Under the pieces are notes generated by a model, which saw only the letters and a program-made list of their open reading frames with translations, made no database searches and was not told where the DNA came from. Below are positions 1-13,287 of a DNA stretch of 64,000 bases, piece after piece. The DNA is from Phorcus lineatus (lineage: Eukaryota > Mollusca > Gastropoda > Trochida > Trochidae), in contig OV121081.1 of the NCBI GenBank assembly GCA_921293015.1, positions 60,591,022 through 60,655,021 of the forward strand. The letters are read 5' to 3'. Numbering within the stretch: position 1 is the first letter of the stretch; the number at the start of each line of letters is the position of its first letter. Position numbers and translations under genes: made by a program.

Positions 1-3000
1 TTTGTCTTGATGCAAAGTTCAAGAAGGATGAAGATAGTTTTGAAAGATTAAACTCTTTGTTCCCTTACCTATTGCTCCTATTGATGTTGGGTTCTTATGT
101 TTCTCACGCTACCTTTTATCAATTCAAGTTCAGTTTAACTGGCCTACTATGTTAATATTTCAAACAACAACATCAAACTAAAACTACAGCGAGGAAGAAC
201 AACTATCAGAGAGGAACTGCAGAGAGGAAGAAAAACCAAATAAAATCTGTCATTCATTAAAGATATGCATGTAAATACAAATATGATAACACATTCCGCT
301 AATATAGTGACGTTCACATAATGCGGCAAGTCGTAAAATTACTGTTAGAAAGGCCTTTAGACAAATATAAGTGAAAATCATGAGAGGCGAAAACGTTTCG
401 GTGACCCACTTTTATTATTTCTGAATTGTTTTCTTTATCAAACTAAGCGCATCATATTAAACTTTTAGAAATATCTAAAATGTTTGTATAAGTCAAAAAT
501 CCTAGTGAATACGCGACAAAACTGTTAGGAAAATGCTGTATTTTGTATTTTTGTATGCTTGTATTTTTTTTATCTTTCCTCACTATTTTTTATTTATAGA
601 CGTGCTAAATGTGCCGAATGTGAAAGAATTTTGAGTATTTTTCATGTAAAGCATGTGCCTTATCTAAGTTGTCAAAATCAGTCAAAAAAAGCTCAATGTG
701 CTGGCATCAGCTTTGTTATTAATGCTGATAACTCTTTAAATCTTTCAGTGACCCCCATATTTTCTTACATTTCTTGATAATTTACATGATAAACTAGCTA
801 TCTTGAAAAAACAAAGAATTCTAAGATATCTTATTTCATCGTCCCATCTCTCAGCAATATATTGACGTTGAGTGTCATAATCCTATCAGCGGGAACGGCT
901 CTAGTTTATCCAGTTGCCAAGAGTCGACAAAAACATCAGTTAACTATAAACTTCATTAGAAATGTAAACTTTCTTCATAAAGTGTCGAGCGATTTCTTTC
1001 GAGTTCTAAGTCTTGTCCATGTAGAATCTGATATATCACAACTTAGGTTTGATGAGATATTGACTTCTGTTGAAATCAAGAGCTGTTCAACTTGTACATG
1101 TAGAATTCTTTTTCCAGTTAACTTAGAAAATGATGTATTCAATGAAAATAATCATCTTTTCTAAAAACAAATCTTCATCATCAGTGTTATAACGGTGATA
1201 CTGGATATACATAACAGGAGGGAAAAAAATCTGATTTCGGAAACTTGCAGCATTGTATTTGAATTGAAAATAAGTCTGAAGACTGAGATAGAGACAAAAC
1301 ACATGATTGCCTTTCATGACCTTGGGCAAGGTTCTGGAAAATCTCTCTGTTACTCTGGGCACAACTTAGCAACTTAGGCTGTCATTATCCTGATTCCAGA
1401 TTGGGTAGCCTAATGAACTTAATGACAAGCTAGACGATGTAATCAGCGCGTCAATAGTAGCTCATCAAAGACTTCAAGCAGATTACGACTCATACACTAT
1501 GATGCACAAAATACTTACCTATCGACAAAATATATCCCTAAATATTTTCTTATTTAAAAACTGTAGAAATTTCCTGTATGAATTTATCATCATAATATAC
1601 CATATATCAATTTTTTTGAAATAATGATATTCTAAAATCAATGAAAGGAAACATCTTTATGAGACGTATAATTATCATTTGTGTGATTTTTTAATCATTT
1701 CTTTGATAAAAGAACATTTTAAAAATTTATCAAAAGGAAAATTGGATTGATGGTAAGAACATTAACTTAACTTGCAATTAATCTAGATGTTTTGTGATTA
1801 TGATTAACAACGAATCAAACGGCAATTCTATCTTTCATGTAAGAAAAATGTATTTTATTCATTAACTCTATCAAATCTTCTAACCTTTTCTATATCTGTA
1901 TTGATTTATCAATTCTCCTACATTGCATTGACCTCGACATTTAGCAAATGATGAGAAAATGTGTAATCAGAGAAACAAATGGTTTACATGAATATTGAAC
2001 AAAGTAATTTGCAATCAGTTGATTAACTGCTTAGAGCATCAATACCCATTTAACCCTGAGAGTTGAGTACTTAGCAGGTATTTAGTCCCGACTTGTGCCG
2101 GAGTACATTACTCTCATCTCACTGGCAGAACATGTATACTGTAAAGCCGCGAGCTCTCTACTTTCGAGTAAGGCAAACACTTGTGCCACTGATATTTAAG
2201 CAAGCACATACTGACACCATAGGACAAAGGCTTGAAATGTTGGTCATTTGGGAAGAATGTTACGAAACAACATGAAACAACTTTTGTTAAACTTTAAGAT
2301 TATTAATATCAAAAAAAGATAAGTTAAAAGAATTAATTCTACGAAATTTTTCATCACTGAAAGTGGAATATAAAACTGGATTTTTAGATACAACTTTCAT
2401 TCATGACTGAGATGGTCTAATAATTTTGTTGACAGAGATATCACAAAATAACAGCAAAACAAATTTTGAAAAAAATATTTCAAAACATAATTATCAAGAT
2501 AAAAAGAATAAATATTCAAGATGCCTAATGTACTTAGTTGTTCTCTCAAATTTTATAAATTTGAAAAATTCTTCTTGATATTGATCACAAGTCTTATGAG
2601 CTAAAACTTTTAAAACAACAATTATTTCCATAGTTTTGCATTTTAAAACATTGATACAACATTCATATATGAATACAGGTAAATACAGACAAGATGAATT
2701 CTAGCTATGCAAACCAATCATGCATCCAAATGATGCCAAATTAGGCACCAAACCTACTACCATAAGTAATCTAAGTTGAATGTAGCAATTTGACCCTTGA
2801 TGATGGAAACTGGACAATTCCAAATATTAACAAGATCAATAAGAGACTTTTGCTTATCCTGGCACAAAGGAGCCTAATGTGCATATGAAGAGACAGGCAG
2901 GTGGTTGGTAAGCAACTTGTCCTATATGAAGAGCCTCTCGGAGCACTGACTGCCGATTCATTGATTTAATGATACTTGAGGGCAATCATGAAACAGATTC

Positions 3001-3821
3001 CACCAGTCAATAACTCTACTTCCAGGAGGCAAGAGTGGATGGCGCCATTACGTGGATCTCACCTTGCTCAAGGTCGTTGTGGCATACAAAATGTTGATTT
3101 AATGTTATTATGGACCAGTGATATTCCAAGTGACTTTGAATGTTGAATTTTTTCTAAATTTTAATCTGGCCTGAAATATTTTATTCAATTCTTCATAAAA
3201 GACTTTGATTGTTCAAAGACAGCTGAGTTGATTCAATTTTTTAAAAACTATGAAAATCATGGTCAATAAGATACTTTGAATATTTATCGATTCCAAAAGG
3301 ATTCATAACAGACTCTGAATGTCTACATTTTTATTCTTTTCTTTCTCCTCTTTTTCATAATATATCTTATCTCTAATATGAGAATATATTATGGATCCTG
3401 AAAGTAGACATTTAGCTTCTTTACTATATTCTTCTATCAGGGCACCCTAGCCTTCTCTCTAATACAAAGCAATGATAAGAAACTCTGAATGCATTCCCTT
3501 ACCATTCATCTTTTTGTTGTAAAATTAAATAATGATACCTAGTTTCAATTCTTATTGTTAATCTAAACTGTCAAAGTAAGTTCAAAAGGCTAGTTTTGCA
3601 AAAAAAAGCAAATATTTATGAAATTAATGGGACAAATGAAAATCCTCCAACAACCTAGTAATGAAAAAATGTCTTACAATTCTGTTTAGATATACTGATA
3701 TTGTAATATAGTTTCCACAAAAAAGTGCCCCTATTACAAACCTTAGCTCAGCTCATGGACATCCCCTCCTCAATTTCAGCTATAACAGCCTATCATTAGT
3801 AATTCAAGACAAGTATTATTT
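1..3821. other. No supportable gene
   Basis: AT-rich DNA left of the exchanger exons. It may be exchanger intron, yet no loop or alpha-2 exon was found. The frames at 559-777 and 862-1164 are unrecognised. A GC-balanced patch at 2690-3110 has no frame resembling a known protein. Confidence 0.5.
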
Positions 3822-3966
3822 AAGGATTGTTTTACATTTTTTGTGCCTCTATCGATGTATAACAGCAACAAATTGTATAACATCGCGTAGCGTAGCGGAG
3901 CGATGTTATACAAAATTTGTTGCTGTTATACATCGATAGAGGCACAAAAACTGTAAAACAATCCTT
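3822..3966. repeat. Long near-perfect hairpin, ~65-bp arms
   Basis: Left arm 3822-3886 and right arm 3900-3966 are inverted copies, from AAGGATTGTTTTACA through TATCGATGTATAACAGCAAC to AACATCGC, around a 13-base loop that includes GTAGCGTAGC. The right arm abuts the terminal repeat of the next element. The same TATAACAGC motif recurs at about 4498, so hairpin and element may belong together. Confidence 0.85.
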
Positions 3967-4606
3967 ATAATTACAAAATCAACTCTATTTCCCAAGATTT
4001 TCTGAATAATTTTAACACATCTTGAATATTTGTCGTCAACATTACATTAGTTTGCAGTTTGTTACACACAACTATACATGATGGAATCAAAATTGCGAAT
4101 TGCCAGTACTAAAACGGAATATGATTTAATTTCGCTTTTATCAGCATTCATGCGCATGCAATCAAAGTTCGTCATAACTCCAGTCTGCATTTTTGATATA
4201 ACCCTCATTAGCATATCACGTGACATGCAAAATGGTTACCGTTTGTAGAAACGACTCGAGCTTTCAAACTTTAGGACTCGTAGTTATTAAAATCAAGATA
4301 TTTCGGTGAAGGTAATTGTTTCTTTTGGGGGAGGAAAGTATTATCTGTTTATCCACTCATTTATGAAGATGATGGCATGCGTACATTTCTTATTTTGCAA
4401 AAAATCCCAAAGTAATGCGATGTTGTCACAACCGGACTAGCCGTTGCGTCAATTTGTTCTGTCAGATTGTGACGTCATAAAGTATGAATGCATGAGGTAT
4501 AACAGCAAAATTTTCTGCATTCATCGAGAAATGGTTGCATGTTTTTGAGAGCTCTCGTCCAATCAGAATCGCCGAAAAACGTGTAACAACATCATTTTGT
4601 AATTAT
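3967..4606. mobile_element. Short non-autonomous DNA element with 13-bp terminal inverted repeats
   Basis: ATAATTACAAAAT at 3967-3979 is mirrored exactly by ATTTTGTAATTAT at 4594-4606, bounding 640 bp with no coding potential. Inside are TGACGTCA-like and CCAAT-like motifs at about 4470-4560. No clear target duplication was seen, so the superfamily is unassigned. The neighbouring hairpin may be part of the same insertion. Confidence 0.5.
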
Positions 4607-4959
4607 TCAGCCTCAAAGACAGAGACAATGATGCAAACTGTGCAATGCTGTAGGATGCTTATGCCCACTTACATATACAAGTGGAACTAACAAAGTGTAT
4701 ACAATTAACATCAGTCTTGATAGTGCCCCCTCAAAAGAACTAATTAGTAAAAAAAAAACTTGAGTAATAAAAAAACCCTTTGTCAAACAAACAAACATGA
4801 CAAAAATATGATTCAATTGCTTGAGTAGGTTTAAATGAAAAAGAAATATTAAATGTGTTTACATCATTTTTTTGCTTAAGCCAAGGGCATTTGCTTATTC
4901 AAAAAGTTTTTTCCAGTTTAAGACTTCACTTTTTGTTGAAAAAACTCAAAGCTTAACCA

Positions 4960-5290
4960 AATATCTGACAAGGAAATTCAGATATAAATGTTTGAGAGTA
5001 GACACTACAAAAGGTCCTGATGAACAAGACATCAATGGATGATCAAGCTTTCTCTGCATCTGCTCCCAAAAAGTGGAATGATCTACCTCTTCTGAAAAAA
5101 CTTTCCTAGTTTGCTTTTGATTTTTAATTCTGCTTTTGATTAGTAATTGTACCCATCTCACAAAAAGACTCCCAACCCTTTCCTGTAAATCGCACAACGT
5201 TTTGGTTTTAAATAAGGTGCTATAGAGGTGTATTACTATTATTCTCATTGTTGTTGTTATCACTATTAACATTATCATTTTAAGTGAATT
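4960..5290 (+). mobile_element. LINE 3' end (reverse-transcriptase ORF C-terminus and tail)
   Basis: Plus-strand codons at 5035-5088 read MDDQAFSASAPKKWNDLP, the typical end of the polyprotein of CR1/L2-like or Rex1-like non-LTR elements (compare the common AFSVAAPKLWNSLP). A stop follows within ten codons. The preceding part is out of frame, so the copy is decayed and 5'-truncated. Downstream, 5215-5280 holds a GGTGCTATAGAGGTGTATTA tail running into ATT/GTT-rich repeats, as in LINE 3' tails. The open frame on the opposite strand here is a shadow. Confidence 0.65.
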
Positions 5291-7146
5291 AAAAGTTTTG
5301 AGGACCACTTTGCTAAGAGACTTTTGCTATTTATCCATTATGAATATCTATAGATACTAAAGTGAGAAAAGTCCTGATGCTAATATGTGCAAATAATATA
5401 TATCAATCAATATATATAACTAATTATCGCATTCTCCTCTACAAAAAAAATTCTCATGTTATGGGCAAAAGTTTTTCTAAATCTTCAACGTTGATCTCTG
5501 TAAGGTTCAGCTACAGAAGTAAAAAATTTGCAAATCATTTCCATCTGTATCTCTGTCATATAACAAGTATCAAGTGGAAAGGAAGATGTTATATTATCTG
5601 CTGTTAGCACCTAACATTAAACAACCTGTTTGCCTCAACCAAACACAACCTTCATAAATTTCTCTCGAGAACAATCGATTCCTCTGTAAAATGGTCTAAC
5701 AGCTGATGGTGAATGTCATTATATGATGTTGGACAACAATAAAACTGTAGTCAATAATAAAGGATACATCTGCATAATTTTAAGGGTCTCATTGCTGCTT
5801 TTTATGTCCTCAAAATGTCCTTAGATGTGCATTGATTTGAAGTAAATCGGTATCAGTAAATTTTATATTTCATCCAAGCTTGAGAGTTTCCAAGGTTATT
5901 TTGAATGTCAGCAAATGGTGTACAAGAGTTGGAATTGGTATGGGTGAAATATATAATGATTTTAAAGTTCTTAAGTGTCAATGCTGATATTCAATGTCAT
6001 CGAATTATATTTGAAGGTTATATTCATGAAATAAACTGAACTGATAAGAATCGTCACCTTGAAATATTATTTTTCCGTCACAAACATTAAAATTCAAATT
6101 TCATAAATGTGAAGTTAATTTGGGAGGATTTTTTAATATGTTCAAATCCATTTTGTGAAAAATAGTTAGGTAAATTCATATCATAATAACAAGTAATCAT
6201 AAAGAACAGTTTCATGAAACTTCGATGAAAAAGAAATTGCATGTACCTTTGTTACCTCCAAAAACATATCCAGCCCAAAGCAAGCATCTTATCAAAAACT
6301 ATTTATTTACAGTGGAAAACAGAGAGATGATAGCCTAGACACTTGAAGCATATGGATGGAAGTTGGCCAGCACAGAATCAAAAATTGTGTTTATTCAACA
6401 TGTTAATGAAAGAACAACATTAAACCAGGAACCACAATCAGCGCCAATGATTATCATCATCATAAAAACACTGGGTCACAACAATCAATAAAAGGATATT
6501 GCTAGTTTGTAATTCATTCAATGTCATGTTCATTTTCCAATTGTTATGAAATGGACACCACAAACTGTCAGACAACAGAGTCTCATCATTATTGATACAA
6601 AGTGTTGATGCTTAAACATAAAAATATGCCCTTGTCTGATGTTGTTACGTTTTCCTATTCCTATTTCAACGATAAAAAGCACTACAGTTGTTCTCAAAGA
6701 ATGGGAAGTGGTGTAATTGACTGAGAGAAGTGTGTATTTCTCTGGCAAAAGCAGATGGAGTATTCCTACAGTTGCCCACAGCTAAAAAGTTCCTGATAAA
6801 ACAGAAAATGTCATTTTAACCCAGGTGAAGCAAACAGCCAAAGGGATGGTCTAAGCAATATAAGATGGAACTGCAGTTTAGTAAAAAACTTATATCTGTG
6901 GTGTTAAGAATACATCAAGGACCCAAACTTTATGTGACAGCTGACTTCCACATTGCTAGAATTGCAAGTCCTCATTTTGAATCCAATTTGGAATACCACA
7001 GAAAGCACCTTTTTCATAATAAAAAATCACATGCTGCCCTAGGTCCTGTAGAATACCAATGCCCACATGACATCACAAACTGAGCATCACAAAGCTAGTC
7101 ACAATGATAATGTGGATATTTATATGGCACTTTTTCTATATCTAAC

Positions 7147-7390
7147 AGGAAGTTTCTTTTTTTTTTTTTTTTTTTTTGGTTACAAAATTTCAATTCAAGT
7201 CCCCCCACTTTCAAATTCGCTCCTACGTCCCTGACTAATACATACTCAAAGCACTACTTACATAAATACCCTGAAGGAAATGAACTTTCCCTGATTTCAG
7301 GTGCCCAATTCCCATGTGGGTGGACTGAGTGCAATATTGATGAAGTAACGTGCCCAAGGACACAATATGGGACCCATGTCGTATGACTTG
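7147..7390 (-). mobile_element. Degenerate SINE fragment with poly(A) tract nearby
   Basis: The stretch 7255-7385 resembles, in the same orientation, the 3' half of the SINE at 29205-29512: CCCTGAAGGAA, GGTGCCCAATTC, GGACTGAGTGCAAT, GATGAAGTAACGTGCCCAAGGACACAA. The tRNA-like head is missing. A run of about 22 T (7158-7179) lies on its left and may mark another retroposed end. Confidence 0.5.
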
Positions 7391-7687
7391 TATCTCAATA
7401 ATTTAAAATCAATATCTTTATTTACAGATAATGCAAGGGTGTTTGAAATCGCTAAAAGCCCTGAATGAAAATACAAGATATGAACGCAGGATCTACAATA
7501 ACGACACAGACAACATCACAAGAAGCTTGAAAATGAAGATTAGGTTGCAAAAAGCAAGACCAAGCCGTTTGGTTCCGACTGCTATCTTCTTGTCCATGGT
7601 TGACGTTTATATAGATATGATGTTGGTATCCAAAATGATAATCGATTGGTCGTTTTGCATGACTGACAACGTCTATCATTGACTTAC

Positions 7688-7717
7688 CATTCGTGTGTTC
7701 ATTTGCAGAATGATCCT
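7688..7717 (-). CDS. NCKX microexon (30 nt) in the cytoplasmic loop
   Basis: Probable 30-nt exon between a strong acceptor (TTTGCTTTATTTAG, AG at 7719-7718) and a consensus donor (G|GTAAGT, exon end 7688). It enters in phase 1, which is what the preceding exon leaves, and exits in phase 1, so including or skipping it keeps the frame. With the split codon it adds EDHSANEHTN, polar and acidic as expected for the loop. Vertebrate NCKX2 is known for alternative splicing in this loop, so this may be a cassette exon. The evidence is splice sites plus phase only; homology cannot be shown on ten residues. The remaining exons (loop and alpha-2 half) were not found between 1 and 7687. Confidence 0.55.
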
Positions 7718-8344
7718 CTAAATAAAGCAAATATTTTGTTAAATGAGATTAAAAACAGATGGGACACTATATGTTCAAATGTGCAAACCCTGCAAATATT
7801 TATACTAACTATACATGTTTGAATCATAAAAAAGACATTCAGAAACCAATAAATTTTGGGATTTTTGACATCGATTATCATTTTTTCATTGCCAACATTT
7901 TATACAGCTTCCATGTTTCTGAGGAAACATATGTTTTAGTGCTGTTCAAATATTCATAAAGACCAAAATGCCAAATGGAAAATTAATCCTTAACTACAAT
8001 TCATACATTAACGCAAGTTTAGAAAAACTTTTAAGAAATCTTTCCTTAAACCTGCACAATCACGAGTGCTTTAAGAAAATTAACCTTTAAATGATGCACA
8101 CAATGAACAAAGTGAGTCTTAAATACTGGACAAAATATATCATGGATATTGAAATTTTGATGATAAATATTTTATCAGTGTGTCATAGAAAAGATATATA
8201 GTCATTTCTATATAATATCAAAATTCACATATATCCCTAACCTTTTTTGTCCAGTATAGAAAATCACAAGCAAAAAAGATAAGGAATAAGGAAAGAACAC
8301 AATGAAGAAATTTAGAAATAAAAAAGCAATGAAAATGTATTTAC

Positions 8345-8450
8345 CTGGTCCAAGAGGATCGATAGTGTGTATCATCAACTGCAGGACGCCATGTCGGAAC
8401 CTACTGCTGCCGGAGTGAAGAATCGGCAAGCTGCATCTCCGCTCGCCCTT
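8345..8450 (-). CDS. NCKX second coding exon (start of cytoplasmic loop)
   Basis: A 106-nt exon bounded by acceptor TTTCTATGACAG (AG at 8452-8451) and donor CAG|GTAAAT (exon end 8345). Read in phase 0, as left by the preceding exon, it gives 35 codons plus one base: KGERRCSLPILHSGSS followed by RFRHGVLQLMIHTIDPLGP. The stretch ending QLMIHTIDPL matches the conserved start of the large cytoplasmic loop of NCKX proteins, just after the first membrane cluster. It joins directly to ...DSLLKK across a 4.8-kb intron. Frame, phase and family motif agree, so the exon is secure. The longer reading frames drawn across it are not real. Confidence 0.88.
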
Positions 8451-9854
8451 CTGTCATAGAAACAATATTTCTTATAAGAACATTTTCTCCTTGAAAACAA
8501 TTTTATACAGTGCCCTTGGAAGAAGATCTTGTAGTCTAAGGTAACAATAGCTATTTCAAAAGGTTGACAAGAAATTGCAAAAGATACATATGAAGGGCAT
8601 AAACACATAATTTTAGGATTGGTATATATTATAAAACTGAAAAAAAGCTTGATTTTTTAAACATTTATTTGCAACTATTTTTGCAACTATTTTTGCTGCT
8701 GTGACTTTCTAATCTATTCAAGTTTAAGAAAATTTCATTTTACATTTCAAAACTGAAAAATAAAACACTGTTTTACACAATTACACATAAATATTTAATT
8801 CAATCATCTACTCAATTATCTACTGAATACCATTTGGTATACAATGTTTAAGACAGTAGTTTGTGTGCATGAACAAATATCAGTTTATATCATTAAATCA
8901 TTATATAATATTTTCAGTTCTTAAATAGTTTTTTTCTTCACATTTGAAAAAAAACTATTTGTAAACTGAAACTTGCCGTTAATGACTGCAAAACACATTA
9001 AGATTCTGATTTACAGGACAAGTACGACTTTCACCCTCTCTCACTCACCTTAACATTTCTCATTCGGATATTTTGCCTTATTCTCGCTACCCAAGGCTTT
9101 GGTAAAAGCATTTGTCTCTAACACACTCCAAACACAGCAATTTATCACTGAAGATATCAGAGGCCACTGCCAATTGAAATATAATGCAGTGCAAACACTA
9201 CAATAGTACTGCACCGAGTATAATGTTTGTGGTGCACCCAAGACTGTCATATTCCAGTGTTGATGAATTTATCTTGTGGCTTTCATTTGTTTAGTCTCTG
9301 TATAAATGAGATTGCCAATGGGGATAAGGTTTGTGCCATTTTCTGTTTGATCTCTTTGATTAACTTCCTTTTCTGACAGTCTGTGATTCAAAGTGGTCAT
9401 AACTGGCAAATCAAGGAAGTGTAAGTGAATTTATCAAGACAAAATGGGTACGTCATCTAAAATTGTTTCCCTCTATCAAACATTTATTTCACGATTTATT
9501 GTGTTTACACTTCCAAATGATACCCAAAGGTAATAATTTGCTGTTTTTCTCAAATGACATATTATTTGACAGGGTCCTCACCTCTTCTTACAAAAAGTTC
9601 ATCGAAATTGAAATTTACTCAAGGTTATGAAATGTCAAAAACACTTTCAAAGAATCTATCTGGACCAATATCAAAATATGATCAGTTTGGAACAATAAGG
9701 TCTTCTGAATGACATTCAATTTGACTTTTTCATTAAATACAAAGAGAACAAATGATTCCTGAAACTTACTATGAAGTACATAATGAATCCATTGGAAGAA
9801 TAATTAGGAACGAAGGGGGATATAATGTATGGAGCAGACACACCATAGTCCATT

Positions 9855-10440
9855 ATTAACCCTTACCTTTCCTCTTCCTTACCATTAACCCTTTTTCTTA
9901 CCCTTACCATACCATATTCTTACTATCAAACTTACCAATAACCCTTACACAAAACCTTAAACTCTTACAAATAACCGAAACCGAACCATGTCCTTACTTA
10001 TATTTACCCATTCTCTCAACCTTACCTTACATGGCTCTTACAATGGGATCTTCCCTTTGTCATGCCCTTACCAATAACCCTGATTTTATCCATGCCTTAC
10101 CAAGGAACCTTACAAAAATCATCACCATTCTATCTTACAAATAACACTAACCTTTCCATGACCTTACACATTACCATTATTCTAACACTTACATTGCGTA
10201 CCATGACCCTTTCTTTCCATGCCCTTACAAATAACCATGATTCTAACGTTTAGCTCACCCAAACCTTACCAATGACCCTTACCAAAAACCATTCATTCTG
10301 ACCAATAACACTTACCTTCCATGCCCTTATAATTAACCCTAATTCAACCCTACTAAACCAAGCCCTTTAAAAAAACCAACTAATTCGAAACCTACCTTAC
10401 ACATGCCTTAACCAATAACTCTTCCTCAACCTTAGTTTAC
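9855..10440 (+). repeat. Degenerate C-rich tandem array (CTTACCAATAACCCTTAC-like)
   Basis: About 590 bp on this strand are built from diverged copies of CCATGCCCTTACCAATAACCC followed by variable spacers, with almost no G. Clear copies are near 9930, 10060, 10220, 10265 and 10320. The unit is close to, but not, the metazoan telomere repeat. Reading frames through it have no meaning. Confidence 0.7.
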
Positions 10441-10509
10441 AAGTATACTTTTAATAACTCTTATTATCATGAAAAATAATAACCTTGTCCATTTTCTAAC
10501 CAGTTTACC

Positions 10510-10976
10510 TTAAAGGCACTACGGTTTAAATTGGCTATTTTAAGGTTTACAAGGGCTTATGCATTCACTTAAACTTTCTATTGATGCAATGAAATACTAA
10601 ACATTCTTTACAATTTACCTGCAATCAACAATAAAAACGTTAATAAAGCTGCAGTCAGCTTGGACATATAAATATCTATGGTTAGCTGTGCACAAAACGG
10701 ATAAATTATTGACACTTGGAAATGGCTGAACTAGTATTGTGTGCAGCTATTGAATTTATCTAAACTCTGAACTGAGAACAAATCATGAAATATGTTTTAT
10801 GAAAGCAATGTTGTAAATTAACCGATTTAATAACACAGTATTAGCATTGTTATCAGATTGACCATAGCGGCTGCCGTTTCCGCTTTTCTGGTTATGAGCA
10901 AAATTTTAATATTTCCGATATCGTAGTTCATGCGGATTTAATGTAACGTAACAATAAATACTTCCGGCCTTTAAAA
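10510..10976. mobile_element. MITE-like element, uninterrupted paralogue of the copy at 36162
   Basis: Begins TTAAAGGCACTACGG and ends CTTCCGGCCTTTAA, short inverted termini. Over its length it matches 36162-37017, for example GATGCAATGAAATACT, AATTTACCTG, AATCAA, CTCTGAACTGAGAACAAA and GCTGCCGTTT. This copy carries an empty TTAA site (GGCTATTTTAAGG) where the other copy holds an insertion. No coding potential. Confidence 0.65.
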
Positions 10977-12668
10977 TCCACTTTACTACCTGAATTCATA
11001 AATATTTGTTAAATAACTTACGAGGTAGATTACTTGAGTGAGGATAGTGAGTAATATCGAAAGATATGCAGTATCTGTGCATTCGTTGTGTTTACAAAAT
11101 ATTGGTGTGCACAAGTGCGTTTAACCTACCTCTGTTCCTAATACCAATCTCGTCCAACTATTAAACTAACATTAATCATCATCCTTTAAATTGACAGATT
11201 TGTGCCAACATAATCTTAAAAATATTGAATGAATGACACGTTAGATTACCCATCTACACATATTACTGTGGATGGTATAATGATGATTATTAAACCTTGT
11301 TCAAGCAAAGGGATACTAGTCATTATGGCCTTGATACTTGACATACCCATTCCTCGTTCATATCTTAAATGGAAGATTCAAATTCTATAAAATGATACAT
11401 TTTCTATAATAAAAAAGCTTTCTATCTCAATAACATTCTATTTCCTGATGCAAATTATTACCTAAAGAGGGTACAATTAAGGTGATTGTGAGTACAAGCT
11501 TTAGGGGACATCTCCATTTGGGTTGAAATTTCTATTAATATCCAACATAAAACATGGTCCATTTGCTACACATTGCTTGGGGATAGACATGAACGCATAA
11601 AGGGTTTACCCAACTTAATGTATTAATTTTGGAATTCTGATTAATCTGCTAGACCATGAACAATAACAGGTATGACCCCAAGAGCAAGGAAAATTAACGG
11701 ATTGCCATATGATAATTATGACACCCTGTCTCGAAAAGTCTGCATCACAGTAAGAGCACCTGCAAGGCATGTCATATGGAACATATCGCCCGTGATTTGT
11801 ACCCTCTTTCTTTCAAATTCTAACATGACACGAAAACCAGAATGGAAGTACTGGTAATGCTTTTTGATTGGCTCCTCATAACAACTGACGAGAATCTATT
11901 TAGCTCATAATTACCTCTAAATATTTACAACATATTCGAAATATAGTCGCGTTACAAAGGACACAAAACCATTCTGTTTTTTATTTTGGGGATGTTTATA
12001 TACCTTTTAAACCCCTAATTAACATTTTGCTTTCAAATTAAATTCAGGGGTAAAAAATTAACTACATACAACTCCAAAATAAAATACAGAATAGATTTAA
12101 CTGCTAAATTAAAAGCAGAAAAAGTTACAAATCCCAACCACATAGTTCCTCACAGATACTGTGAAATCACAACTAATTTTAGCAAATATGACTACAGCTA
12201 AATTCATTTACTTTCATAATACCTGATTTTGATCCGCTACTAGACAGACCTATGACTATATATTTATAAAGTATGTTCATTGATTTCCTAAAGTCCAAAT
12301 GAACCATTTGGTTCCATGCATGAAAAATTTACAGAACTAATAAGGCAGTAAATTTTTAATATCTATAAAGGTTAAACATTTCTAATGTTAAGGATATATG
12401 TAACTAGAAGCAATAACTTACAGTTTGAAATGAATATATACAACACTTATGAGCAATTTGGAATCTGTGCAAATGGTATTTGAATATATGAATAGTTTAA
12501 AGAAAAATGAAAATGAATATTATTATTTTCAAAATATTGCCCAAAAGTGTTTCATATTGTAAACTCCTCTTTCAACTGAAAATCATTTCAATGTCACTTT
12601 GATTTTTTTTTATGGTTACCAAAGTTTAAAAGCTCAACTGTAAAGATTTATATAAATATATATATATC

Positions 12669-12831
12669 CAGTGTTGTTCCTAGGTGCTCGGCTGAAGGGG
12701 CCATTTGAGCCTTTTCTGAGCAAATGAGACCCTTTGCAATGATAAAAGTATCCTCCTTCTGAAAATTCTAGGGGTCACAAAGCAGAAAGGGTGGGAAAAT
12801 TTACCCATGAGCCCCTTCAGGAAAAACACTG
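12669..12831. mobile_element. hAT-like MITE (CAGTGTT termini)
   Basis: A 163-bp segment with imperfect inverted ends: CAGTGTTGTTCCT...GAAGGGGCC on the left and GGCCCCTTCAGGAAAAACACTG-type sequence on the right. CAGTGTT ends are typical of hAT elements. The flanks are AT-rich, so the 8-bp duplication is not clean. Confidence 0.5.
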
Positions 12832-13287
12832 TATATCATATATCAGAAAAATATGTAAATAAAATAAATTCATTGATAATCTTTATTAACCTTGTTCCTT
12901 AAGGTAAAGGGTCCTTTTTATTCAATCCTTTAAAATGTTTGTAATTTCTTGTTTGTTTTACACATATCATATCATGAGAAAATGACGTTTTACAAGTTAA
13001 CACCTGAAACACCCTTGTTCTAATCACATTCAAAACTATTTGTAAATTTCTGCCTCATTCAATACAAAAACATGACAAAAAAGTTATCTTTGGTCTTTGT
13101 ATACTTAAAATTAAATGCACCAAATGTTTGTATTACTGATCTTTAAGAATCAATATTTTAGAATTGACTATATTATTTGTGAAAAGCAAATGTTTACCCT
13201 TTCACCTCAAGGCAGCAGACATAAAAATGAGCCTGATTTCTGTAGGGGTGAAACGGTTTAAAGCAAAATTGAGAAGATTGAACGTAC

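Noticed and set aside
862-1164. 100-residue plus-strand frame
   Set aside because: No domain, splice context or codon bias supports it; it is plausible by chance in AT-rich DNA.
4946-5308. 120-residue minus-strand frame
   Set aside because: It is opposite a recognisable LINE 3' end and resembles nothing known.
7431-7682. 83-residue plus-strand frame after an AG acceptor-like site
   Set aside because: No protein similarity recognised and it lies within exchanger intron sequence on the opposite strand.
9855-10440. Interstitial telomere repeat
   Set aside because: The word is CCCTTA in a longer variable unit, not tandem CCCTAA.
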